Positions 17,069 to 24,878 of a DNA stretch of 49,230 bases are shown here, piece after piece. Under the pieces are notes generated by a model. The model did no database searches. It saw nothing but the letters and a program-made list of their open reading frames with translations, and had not been told where the DNA came from. The DNA is from Haliea sp. (GTDB lineage Bacteria; Pseudomonadota; Gammaproteobacteria; Pseudomonadales; Halieaceae). Location: assembly GCA_016704305.1 (NCBI GenBank), contig JADJAL010000048.1, positions 1 to 49,230 on the forward strand, in the 5' to 3' direction. Both the position numbers and the translations under genes were made by a program. Positions within the stretch are counted from its first letter, which is position 1; every line of letters begins with the position of its first letter.

Positions 17069-18841
17069 TTAGAAAGTACGCTTGACGGTCAGTGCTACGT
17101 TGTCACGGTCCTTGATAAATGCGGCGGTGCCGTTTTTCTGCGGGCCGTAATAGATGTTGTAGTTGAGCGCCACGTTCCAGACCTGGTCGATATCAACCGA
17201 CAGCCCGATACTGCCGTTGCCGACTTTCTCGTTACCGCCCGCTGAGTTGGGTGCCTGCTTACAGCTTATCGTGTAGTTGACGCTGGCCAGCGCGCTTAAA
17301 TCCCATCCCGAGCGCACCTGATACCAAGTCGGCCGGAATAGACCGCTGAAGTTGGAACAGAGATTATCGTCCTTGATGTATAAATTGGCCTTGTTAATTT
17401 CAGGCGCTTTGGCGTCCTCACCGAACTGACCCCACTCCATCAGTTGGGAGAGTGTCAGTTCCCCGAGAAAGGTTCCGCCGTCCCACAGGCCCCATTCACC
17501 ATCGAGAAACCCAAGGCCGTTGAGCACAATATGCGCGGTGTCACCGGTGGAACCAGGATATTTATCGCCCGTTCCCACCTGGTCAAATGAGGTGTAGCTA
17601 GGCGAGAGGCTAGCGGTCAATTCTGGATTGAGCGCGTTGTTCAGCCGATAGACAAAATCGGCACCCCAACTGATATCCCAGTATTCTTTGGCCAGCGAAA
17701 TGCCGAAGGTATCGATATCGTCCTTGTAGACCCAGCCGTAGGAACCGATCAGGGTCGCGTTGGTGTTGGCGGCTTCGGCTTGCTGACCCGGGGTGGTGGA
17801 ACTAACTGAGTACAGACCGCTGGTCAGCCTGTCGGTGTTATTCATGTAAATCGCTGACACCTCCAGATCCATAGACTCAATGTAGTACTTTACGTTCAGA
17901 CCCCAGTCACCGGAATCCTTGCTTTTGTCGTCAACCGATCGAAAGCAGGCCCTGGTATCAGGGCCGGCAAAATTTGCCACAACTGCCAAACACTCGGAAT
18001 TCTCCGTCAGCAACTCGTTCAGACTGAAATAGGTACCTGATGCCGGCCAGCGCAATGGTTCAAAACCCATCGCGTAAAAGGCACTCACGCTCCAGCCATC
18101 AGCAAACTGAATGGTCGAGGAAATTTTGTCATTGGGGATAAACAGCTCTTTTGCCTCACTACCCGGTGTGCCCAGGCCTTTGGCGAGATCAAGCGCCGCC
18201 ATGGAACCGGCAAAACCGTGGATAGCACCAATCGACAACACACTCTGCCCCCAGTACAGCGTATGGCGACCGATACGGAGGTTGGCGGAGGCGTCCTCCC
18301 CCAATTCAAAATTCCCGAACACGAAGGCGTCCAGAAGTTCACCACCGCGGTAGTGCAGGTCTTCCGCCGCATCGTTGTATTCACCGGGCTGCACTGTCAA
18401 ATAGGCGAGGGTCGATAACGGACCGCGCGGAAACTCAGCACTATTGGCTGGCGTAGGACCACTTCTGGGATAGGCACTTTTGTCATACTCAAAGTCATAC
18501 CAGCCCGCGCCACTCACCCTGAAACCCAGCTTGTCTTTCCAGATCACGTCCATTTCGGACAGCAGGTCAACGCGCTGGCTGACAAAGTGGCCTTGCTTGA
18601 CTGAAAACGTCGCATCGTCTGCAATCCCGGCCGCAGTGGGGTTGGGACCTGTTGCGGCTTTGCTGCGGCGGGGATCATAAATCGAGGGATCCATGTCCTC
18701 CACTCGCAGCATAAGATTACCCTTGACGGTGTTGTCCCAGCGGACATCCCAGTCGCTGGGGGTGTCGAACTTGAATGCCTGTGCCTGCATGCTGGCAGCG
18801 GTTGCGGTCGCAAGAACGGAAATGGCGAGCAGTTTTTTCAT
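17069..18841 (-). CDS. DUF1302 family outer-membrane protein
   Basis: About 590 residues from ATG 18841 (a second ATG at 18853 would add four). Signal peptide KKLLAISVLATATAASMQAQA, cleaved before FKFDT. The mature part is rich in alternating aromatic beta-strands and ends with the C-terminal Phe typical of outer-membrane barrels (NVALTVKRTF). Landmarks of the DUF1302 family include WDVRWDNTVKGNLMLRV near the N-terminus and LRIGRHTLYWGQSVL. The family is often found with DUF1329 and RND exporters in steroid- and hydrocarbon-degrading bacteria. Transport of a hydrophobic substrate is inferred from that context and not shown by sequence. It follows the TonB operon on the same strand with 236 bases between. 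Confidence 0.88.
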   Translation of the reverse strand: MKKLLAISVLATATAASMQAQAFKFDTPSDWDVRWDNTVKGNLMLRVEDMDPSIYDPRRSKAATGPNPTAAGIADDATFSVKQGHFVSQRVDLLSEMDVIWKDKLGFRVSGAGWYDFEYDKSAYPRSGPTPANSAEFPRGPLSTLAYLTVQPGEYNDAAEDLHYRGGELLDAFVFGNFELGEDASANLRIGRHTLYWGQSVLSIGAIHGFAGSMAALDLAKGLGTPGSEAKELFIPNDKISSTIQFADGWSVSAFYAMGFEPLRWPASGTYFSLNELLTENSECLAVVANFAGPDTRACFRSVDDKSKDSGDWGLNVKYYIESMDLEVSAIYMNNTDRLTSGLYSVSSTTPGQQAEAANTNATLIGSYGWVYKDDIDTFGISLAKEYWDISWGADFVYRLNNALNPELTASLSPSYTSFDQVGTGDKYPGSTGDTAHIVLNGLGFLDGEWGLWDGGTFLGELTLSQLMEWGQFGEDAKAPEINKANLYIKDDNLCSNFSGLFRPTWYQVRSGWDLSALASVNYTISCKQAPNSAGGNEKVGNGSIGLSVDIDQVWNVALNYNIYYGPQKNGTAAFIKDRDNVALTVKRTF

Positions 18842-19007
18842 CGTGTTGACCATCCATTTTAGAGTTATAGGACTTTGGCGCTCCAGGGCACTGACACCCC
18901 CCTGTCGCTGGCTTGCGAGCATGACTGCATCGCTTCGCCCCTGTGTTTTCAATCCGGATACTACCGCACTATCCCTGCAAGTCCAATGCGAAAAATGTGT
19001 ACTATGT

Positions 19008-19024
19008 GCGTGATTAAATCACGC
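19008..19024. promoter_or_regulatory. Inverted repeat upstream of the DUF1302 gene, candidate operator
   Basis: GCGTGATT-A-AATCACGC is a perfect 8+8 inverted repeat in the 236-base gap between the TPR gene and the DUF1302 start. It has no T-tract and is A/T-rich at the centre, so it looks more like a dimeric-repressor or activator site than a terminator. The regulator is not identifiable from the sequence. Confidence 0.45.
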
Positions 19025-19077
19025 TGGACCCATGGCTTATGCCCGGCGCGCTGCCGCGGCCGTGCAGGGACACCCGT

Positions 19078-20919
19078 TCAGTGAATGCCGATCTGTAACT
19101 CCGCTGTGAATGTCCCTTTGCTATCGCTCTGCGGAATAACAATACGCGCCTCGCCGGTGAGCTCGTGCTGCGCTGCCCGGACCGACTCCGCCAGTTGCGC
19201 CAGCGCGGGTCGAAGCGTATCAGGCGGCCCATCGAAGCGCTGCGCGGCGCACTTGAATGATGCGGTGGTCCGCACACTGAACTTGCCACTGCCACGGGTG
19301 GACCCGCGCACGGGCGACCCCAGCTGCACGTTGACCGCATCCGCGTCCTCCCGATCAAGTTCGCCGGACAGAATGATCTGCAACGGACCGTCCACCGACC
19401 CGCCGGACTTCGCCAGGCTCACATACAAACTGATCAATGTCCCCTGCAGCGCGCCCACCAGTTCGGGCAATGGCCTGCTCCACTTAAGGTAATACAGCGT
19501 CATCGGATCGATGGTTTTGATTGCAAATGCAGCGGACGCCACCGCCTCGCCAGCCGGTTCAGCCACTGCGGTAGCCGTCGAATCAGCGGCGCTGGCGACC
19601 GTCGCTTGCGCCTCGGTTGGTGTGGGCTCAAGGCGCTTGTCGTCCGCCCCGTAACAGATACCCACAATGCGCCGCGTTTCATCGTCGGTTACCGGTGCCG
19701 CGTTCATAAAGCGGAGCCACTGGCCGGCCTGCGCATTGACACCGCCAACCAGGGTCGCGTTGATAAAGGAACGGCGCGCGCCCGTCTCGTCTCCCAATTT
19801 CAGCTGGCTCACACCGAGCAGCAGATTCGCGCGACCCACGTACTTGTCGGGCAACTGCTTGGCACAGGCCGCGAGCATCGTCTCATGCATGTTGGCAAAG
19901 TCCTGCTCCTCCATCTGCAACTGCGCCAGGTACAGGTACAGTTCGATATCCCCACTCAGCCTGGCTGCCTGCTGCAGTGCCTGGCGCGCGTTTTCCGGCT
20001 CCCTCGCCTGCAACCAGAACTCAAACAGGCGGCGATAATTGGCCGCGCTCTGGGGTACTTCCTGCTGCGCCAGCGCATGCTCCAGTACCTCGGCCGCGCC
20101 ATATGGATTGTCATTGGCAGCGTGCAGGCTCGCCAATAACAGGATGTCGCGTTCGGCAAAGGGCACGCGCTTGTCGCGAGCCAGCGTCAACTGGTCGAGC
20201 GCCTGTCGCTTCTTGTTCTGCTGCAGGTACACCGACGCCAGCAGGTGCCAGTGCTTTGCGTCGTGCGGTTGCAACTCGAGTAATCGGCCGAGAAGCACCT
20301 CGGATTGCGCAAACGCACCCGCGCGGTAATACAGCGCCAGCGCCTGTTGCAATTGTTCCGTATCCAGCGCAAGCCCGGCCTGTTGCACGCTCTGTTGCGC
20401 CCTGTCGAGGGTAGCGACGACCTCCACATAACGGCCCAGATGGTGCTGCGCGCGCGCCAGCAACAGGTAATCCGCAACCTCGGGCACCAGATCGATCGCC
20501 AGCACCTGCTGTAGCGTTTGCGCTGCGTCGCCATAGTCCTTTTGCAACAGGTACACCTGCGCCAGTTCGCGCAACATTTCGCGATTGGCTACCGCCGACA
20601 GCCCCTGTGCCTGCAGCGCCTGCTGATAGAATTCAATTGCCTTGCCGTACTCCTTGCGCTCGACATAGTGTCGCGCAAGGTGCCGACCGGCGCTGGATTT
20701 TGCGTAAGCCTCTTCAATACTGCCCAGTTGCCGCTCCAACTCTTCAATGGACAGCTCGGCACCTTTGGCCCAGTCGCCTTCGTTTGGCGTAAGCAGTATC
20801 TTGCTGCGGTACTGGCCTTCCTCCGCCGCGGCGCGGGGCGCCACAGCCAGGACCACCACGGCCGCGATCCCGGACAGGGCTATAGCCAGATGCGCTGAAC
20901 GCACGCGGTCAATCCACAT
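19078..20919 (-). CDS. TPR-repeat protein of the TonB operon
   Basis: A 613-residue exported protein: signal AIALSGIAAVVVLAVAPRAAA, then helical tetratricopeptide repeats through about residue 400 (for example KEYGKAIEFYQQALQAQG, KDYGDAAQTLQQVLAID, NKKRQALDQLTLARDK). A low-complexity Ala/Thr linker follows and a C-terminal domain of about 160 residues that I do not recognise. The start overlaps the tonB stop by 11 bases. In Vibrio and Shewanella TonB2-type operons a TPR protein (TtpC-like systems) occupies a neighbouring position and is thought to help TonB reach outer-membrane receptors. That role is inferred here. Confidence 0.8.
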   Translation of the reverse strand: MWIDRVRSAHLAIALSGIAAVVVLAVAPRAAAEEGQYRSKILLTPNEGDWAKGAELSIEELERQLGSIEEAYAKSSAGRHLARHYVERKEYGKAIEFYQQALQAQGLSAVANREMLRELAQVYLLQKDYGDAAQTLQQVLAIDLVPEVADYLLLARAQHHLGRYVEVVATLDRAQQSVQQAGLALDTEQLQQALALYYRAGAFAQSEVLLGRLLELQPHDAKHWHLLASVYLQQNKKRQALDQLTLARDKRVPFAERDILLLASLHAANDNPYGAAEVLEHALAQQEVPQSAANYRRLFEFWLQAREPENARQALQQAARLSGDIELYLYLAQLQMEEQDFANMHETMLAACAKQLPDKYVGRANLLLGVSQLKLGDETGARRSFINATLVGGVNAQAGQWLRFMNAAPVTDDETRRIVGICYGADDKRLEPTPTEAQATVASAADSTATAVAEPAGEAVASAAFAIKTIDPMTLYYLKWSRPLPELVGALQGTLISLYVSLAKSGGSVDGPLQIILSGELDREDADAVNVQLGSPVRGSTRGSGKFSVRTTASFKCAAQRFDGPPDTLRPALAQLAESVRAAQHELTGEARIVIPQSDSKGTFTAELQIGIH

Positions 20920-21598
20920 TGGGCACGTTCTGCGGATAGTTCTGCCATTGCACTTCGACTTTTTGCGTCAGGATGACATCGCCCTGAAGGTCGCCGGAAA
21001 AACTCACGTTGTACTTCCAGTCCGCCACGGCCGCCATCACTTTTTCTTCGAACACACCGCGCGGGCTGGCATCCAGCACGCGCACATCGCGCGTCCTGCC
21101 GTCGCGTGTCACCGAGAATGCGACCAGCACCCAGCCGTCGATTTTGTTTTGCCACGCCACCTCCGGCACATTCGGCCTGCGCGTGTCATAAGGCACGACC
21201 TCGATAAAACCCTGGGCATCCCTGCCACCGACCACGACCTCACCACCGCCACCGCCGATGGGCGCGGTCCAGCGCTCGCCCGCGGCCGCGATATTGATAT
21301 CCCCGGCGGCCAACTCGAGGGCGGGAATTTCCAGGGTATCGGCCGGCACAGGCGCGGGCGGCGCTGCCGTTGCGACCGCCAGGGGTGCCATGGTGGGCTC
21401 ATCCACGGGTTCCGGTTCCTCCTCTGGCGCCTCCTCCTGCGGCGGCGGTTCCTCCTGCTGTGGCGGCACGATCTGCACGTCGTTGTAAACGATGAGTGGC
21501 ACGCCCTCTTCCTTGCCGCGCTGGATCAGGCTGTGCATGAACAGGAAAATGACCAGCGTGACCAGCAGTGCGCCGAGCAGGGCGGGAAGAAGTCGCAT
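20909..21598 (-). CDS. tonB: TonB family energy transducer
   Basis: The 229-residue protein has an N-terminal membrane anchor (LLPALLGALLVTLVIFLFMHSL). A Pro/Glu-rich periplasmic spacer starts PPQQEEPPPQEEAPEEEPEP. The C-terminal TonB domain includes DGWVLVAFSVTRDGRTRDVRVLDASP and a final strand ending VEVQW. TonB links the inner-membrane ExbB/ExbD proton motor to outer-membrane transporters. The spacer is acidic where classical TonB has Glu-Pro then Lys-Pro repeats. It sits 12 bases after exbD and overlaps the TPR gene. Confidence 0.9.
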   Translation of the reverse strand: MRLLPALLGALLVTLVIFLFMHSLIQRGKEEGVPLIVYNDVQIVPPQQEEPPPQEEAPEEEPEPVDEPTMAPLAVATAAPPAPVPADTLEIPALELAAGDINIAAAGERWTAPIGGGGGEVVVGGRDAQGFIEVVPYDTRRPNVPEVAWQNKIDGWVLVAFSVTRDGRTRDVRVLDASPRGVFEEKVMAAVADWKYNVSFSGDLQGDVILTQKVEVQWQNYPQNVPNVD

Positions 21599-21610
21599 CG
21601 CCCGCGCGGC

Positions 21611-22021
21611 CTACGGCGGGCGTTTGTCGGCGGCGATGGCGATCCCTTCAACGCCGGCCAGGCGCACCTGGTCCATCACATCCACCAGCGTGCCGGTGGC
21701 CGCATCGGCGTCCGACTGGATAATCACCGAGCCCTCGGGGTTGTCGGCGTGCAACCGTGCCACGATGGCGCGCACTGAGCGCGGGTCCACCGGGCGGCGG
21801 TCGATCCATACCTCACCGGAGGCCGTAATCGCGATGAATATGTTCGCATTCTGTTGGTTGGCGGCGGTTGCCGCCTGCGGCGTGTTGACCGTCACGCCCG
21901 ACTCCTTGACGAAGGAGGTCGTCACAATAAAGAAAATCAGCATGATGAACACGATGTCGAGCATCGGCGTCATGTCGAGTTCGGTATCCTCCTGGGCGGG
22001 GATGTGGCGTCGAGCGCTCAT
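21611..22021 (-). CDS. exbD: ExbD/TolR family biopolymer transport protein
   Basis: The 136-residue protein has the single N-terminal transmembrane helix with LDMTPMLDIVFIMLIFFIVTTSF, where the aspartate in MLDIVF is the proton-carrying residue of ExbD. A periplasmic domain follows (ANIFIAITASGEVWID). It forms the motor with ExbB and energises TonB. The start overlaps the preceding exbB-like stop by four bases (ATGA), so translation is coupled. Confidence 0.93.
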   Translation of the reverse strand: MSARRHIPAQEDTELDMTPMLDIVFIMLIFFIVTTSFVKESGVTVNTPQAATAANQQNANIFIAITASGEVWIDRRPVDPRSVRAIVARLHADNPEGSVIIQSDADAATGTLVDVMDQVRLAGVEGIAIAADKRPP

Positions 22022-22569
22022 GCCGCGATGCCTCCCGTCGCTTTCTCCTGCAAGGTCAGCCTGTCCTGTAGGCGACTGGCTTCAGTGTCGGCCACGCGCC
22101 GCAGGCGCACGGTAAAATAAATGCCGGTCAGCGCCACCACCAGCCCCGCCATGGTCGGAATGGTAGCCCGGTAAACGCCGCGCGCCATGGCCTGCGCGTC
22201 GTCATTGCCGCTGATCGCAATCACCTCGAAGACGCTGATCATGCCCACCACGGTGCCCAGCAATCCCAGCAACGGGCACAGCGCCACCAACAACTGGATG
22301 AAGGGCAGCATTGCGTGCAACTCCAGGCGCACTTCCGAAATCATGGCCTCGCGGATTTTTTGCGCGCGCCAGGAGAGTCGGTCTTCGCGATGCTGCCACT
22401 GGGCAACACACCGCGCTGCGCGCGCCGGCCAGGTGATGCGCACAAACCACAAGCGCTCCAGGATCAGACACCACAACAACAGGCAGGTGGCGAAAATCAC
22501 CCACAGAACAGCACCGCCCTGGTCGATCAGGTCCAGCACGGCGTTCGCGATCGACCACAGGACGTTCAT
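22018..22569 (-). CDS. exbB: MotA/TolQ/ExbB proton channel family protein (second ExbB)
   Basis: About 183 residues from ATG 22569 (the frame is open further upstream but inside the previous gene). It has an N-terminal helix (VLWVIFATCLLLWCLILERLW) and the family core LLGLLGTVVGMISVFEVIA, then YRATIPTMAGLVVALTGIYFT. It pairs with ExbD as the proton channel. It is the shorter of two ExbB-like proteins encoded back to back, the usual arrangement in TonB2-type systems. It overlaps both neighbours by four bases. Confidence 0.9.
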   Translation of the reverse strand: MNVLWSIANAVLDLIDQGGAVLWVIFATCLLLWCLILERLWFVRITWPARAARCVAQWQHREDRLSWRAQKIREAMISEVRLELHAMLPFIQLLVALCPLLGLLGTVVGMISVFEVIAISGNDDAQAMARGVYRATIPTMAGLVVALTGIYFTVRLRRVADTEASRLQDRLTLQEKATGGIAA

Positions 22570-23966
22570 CGCGCGCGCTCCTGCTGTTCGACACTGCGGG
22601 CCAGCACGCCCGCGCATTGCTCGTCGAGGCGTTGGATCATGGAGCGCGACAGATAGGCGATAATGCTGTGGCTGAACAACAACGGGATCGCCACCACCAG
22701 CCCCAACACCGTGGTGACCAGCGCCTGCGAGATACCGCCCGCCATCAGCTTGGGATCGCCCGTACCGAACAAACTGATTGCCTGGAATGTGAGTATCATG
22801 CCGGTCACCGTACCCAGCAGGCCCAGCAGCGGCGAGGTCGCCGCCAACAGTTTGATCACGCCGTTGCCGCGCTCCAGCGCCGGCATTTCCGCGAGTACCG
22901 CCTCGTCCAGCTTCAGCTGCAATAACTCATCGTCGTGCAGGTCAACGCCCTGCACGGACTGCAGCACCCGGCCCAGCGGATTGGACTGGCTTGGCGCCTG
23001 CAGGTGTTGCAACTGCTGGCGGATCCGAACATACACCACGCCCAGGAAGAGCAGGCGCCAGCACGCCATCAACAGACCGAGCGCACCCAGTACGATGATG
23101 ATGTATCCGATCGCGCCGCCCTGGTCGATACGCTCGCGCAAGCTGGGTGTATAGCTGAGCATGCCCAGCAGGTTGCCGCGACTGGGATCGACGGTGATGG
23201 GCGACACCGTACCGGGCTGCGCGGCAAACGCCTGTGCGGCGTCGCGAAAGCGCGTGGCGGGTTGCCGGCTCAGCACCAACAGTTCGCCCGTCTCTGGCAC
23301 GAAGCGCAAAAAATCACCGTCGCTGTAGGCGGAAAACGGGCCCACGCGCAGCACGGAGCGCGCACTGGCGCTGCCATCCACCTGCACGACAAGGCCGTCG
23401 AACTGCGCGATGCGCGCCGCTTCCGTCATCTCCTCCTGCAGCAACAGCCACAGCGCCTGAATCTCATCAATGCTGGGATGCGTGGTCGCTGACGCCAGGG
23501 CCTGCAATTGCTCGCGCCGCTCGGGGAACTGCGCAGTCACCATGGAATCCTGCAGCACCGCGGAAAAATCGCCGGAAAATTCGCGGAAGGTGCTGGCCAG
23601 GTCACCCATGTCCTGCACGACGTCCTGCAATTGCGCCTGCAGGCGCTGGATCTCCAGCGCATTGGCATCGGTGACGGCCAGCAGCGGCTGGTTTTCGTTC
23701 TTGTTGCGCTCGAACTCGCGCCGGGATTGTTCCAGCAGCGCCTGCTGCTGCTGTTTGTCGCGCAAAAAGCGCTGCTCGCGCGCGGCATTGCGTTCCTGCT
23801 GCTCGCGCTGCGCGGTACGCACCGACTGCAGCAACTGCTCGAGGTTGGTGATCTGCTGTTCGGGCGCGGCTGCCTCCTGCGCGCAAACACCCTGCGGCAA
23901 CGCCAGGCACAGCCACACGGATGCTGCAAACACACCTTCCCGCAGGCGTGTGAAGCGGGCGCTCAA
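22566..23966 (-). CDS. Large ExbB-like protein with coiled-coil periplasmic N-domain
   Basis: The 466-residue protein has a signal peptide (VFAASVWLCLALPQGVCA), a Gln/Arg/Glu-rich coiled coil of about 100 residues, a globular periplasmic part, and then a C-terminal MotA/TolQ/ExbB domain: QGGAIGYIIIVLGALGLLMA and LLGLLGTVTGMILTFQAISLFG with GISQALVTTVLGLVVAIPLL. It matches the long ExbB variant of TonB2-type systems (TtpB-like naming varies). The extra periplasmic region may contact the TPR or DUF3450 protein, which is inference. Four-base overlaps tie it to both neighbours. Confidence 0.87.
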   Translation of the reverse strand: MSARFTRLREGVFAASVWLCLALPQGVCAQEAAAPEQQITNLEQLLQSVRTAQREQQERNAAREQRFLRDKQQQQALLEQSRREFERNKNENQPLLAVTDANALEIQRLQAQLQDVVQDMGDLASTFREFSGDFSAVLQDSMVTAQFPERREQLQALASATTHPSIDEIQALWLLLQEEMTEAARIAQFDGLVVQVDGSASARSVLRVGPFSAYSDGDFLRFVPETGELLVLSRQPATRFRDAAQAFAAQPGTVSPITVDPSRGNLLGMLSYTPSLRERIDQGGAIGYIIIVLGALGLLMACWRLLFLGVVYVRIRQQLQHLQAPSQSNPLGRVLQSVQGVDLHDDELLQLKLDEAVLAEMPALERGNGVIKLLAATSPLLGLLGTVTGMILTFQAISLFGTGDPKLMAGGISQALVTTVLGLVVAIPLLFSHSIIAYLSRSMIQRLDEQCAGVLARSVEQQERAR

Positions 23967-24745
23967 GACGACTCTCCCGGCGCCAGCATCGGCAGCTGCA
24001 ACAATTGCGGCGCCACCTGGTTCCTGGCGACGCGCAATGCCTGCGTCACATCCCGGTTAAACCCGGCATCCAGCGGCAGCCACGCCGCCTGCTCCACATT
24101 CCAATAGCCGCTGCGTGCGCCGTCCAGCGTCTGGAAATACAGCGCCACGCGGCCTATGCGCAGATACTCCACGGACAAGTCCTCGCCCTCCCACTGCAAG
24201 GGTCCGCGCCATGCCGCAATAGTGTTACCGTAACCCTGCTCCAGTTGATAGGCTTCAAGCAGCAAGCGAAATTTTGCCGCTACGGACATGTCCGCCTGGT
24301 TCAGGTGGCGCTTCAGCAGCAACACGCCGTTGATGCGCTCTTCCTGTTGAAACGGCAGGTCCAGCACCACGAATTTTTCCAGCGCATCGGCCATGCTGCG
24401 CATCAGCGGCACGATCCGTTGGCGCGTGATGGACGCCTGCGCGATCTGCCCCTGCAATTGTGCTATCTGCACGCGCTGCGCCTGCTCGAGGTCTTCCAGC
24501 TCCCGGGTGTACGCCGCCTGGTACTCGACGCCGTCCTGCAGGCGTCGATACTCCTCCAACAGCGCCCTGGTCTGTGCGGAAAGGTCATCGATTTTTTTCT
24601 GCGAAGCCGCGGCACTGCGATTGGTTCCGGAGACCACGTCCAGGCTGTCACTGACGCCTGCGGCAAACGTGGCTGTTGCCGATGACAACAGCACTAGCGC
24701 AGCGACTAGCCCAGCAACGTGGCGGTATCTGACTCGGCGCACCAT
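23963..24745 (-). CDS. DUF3450 periplasmic protein, first gene of the TonB operon
   Basis: The 260-residue protein has a signal peptide (VAALVLLSSATATFAAG), a long coiled coil (KKIDDLSAQTRALLEEYRRLQDG onward), then a C-terminal domain with YLRIGRVALYFQTLDGARSGYW, the DUF3450 signature. The family occurs almost always upstream of ExbB-ExbB-ExbD-TonB-TPR genes. Its role in energy transduction is unknown, but its fixed position implies a structural part of the complex. It overlaps the long exbB-like gene by four bases. Confidence 0.88.
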   Translation of the reverse strand: MVRRVRYRHVAGLVAALVLLSSATATFAAGVSDSLDVVSGTNRSAAASQKKIDDLSAQTRALLEEYRRLQDGVEYQAAYTRELEDLEQAQRVQIAQLQGQIAQASITRQRIVPLMRSMADALEKFVVLDLPFQQEERINGVLLLKRHLNQADMSVAAKFRLLLEAYQLEQGYGNTIAAWRGPLQWEGEDLSVEYLRIGRVALYFQTLDGARSGYWNVEQAAWLPLDAGFNRDVTQALRVARNQVAPQLLQLPMLAPGESS

Positions 24746-24790
24746 GCGGAATTATCCCTTTTGAATGTCAAACTCTGGGCGTCAAAACAG

Positions 24791-24822
24791 CGACGGCCAC
24801 CAGTGTTACCTGATGGCCGTCG
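24791..24822 (-). terminator. Hairpin between the RND exporter gene and the TonB operon
   Basis: CGACGGCCA (24791-24799) pairs with TGGCCGTCG (24814-24822), a 9-bp stem with a 14-base loop. It lies downstream of the RND gene stop on the minus strand and before DUF3450. There is no U-tract, so it could be an attenuator or an mRNA-stabilising stem rather than a full terminator. Confidence 0.45.
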
Positions 24823-24878
24823 TATGGGTCCCTGCTTAAAAACCACTACCGCAGTCGACCTCCCTGTCACCGCAGGTG

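Noticed and set aside
20747..21778. 343-codon open frame on the plus strand
   Set aside because: It is antisense to tonB and the TPR gene, with low-complexity Arg/His content and no recognisable domain.
20909..24745. Tol-Pal system instead of TonB system
   Set aside because: No TolA, TolB, Pal or YbgF/YbgC is present. DUF3450, two ExbB forms and a TonB C-domain point to a TonB2-type set.
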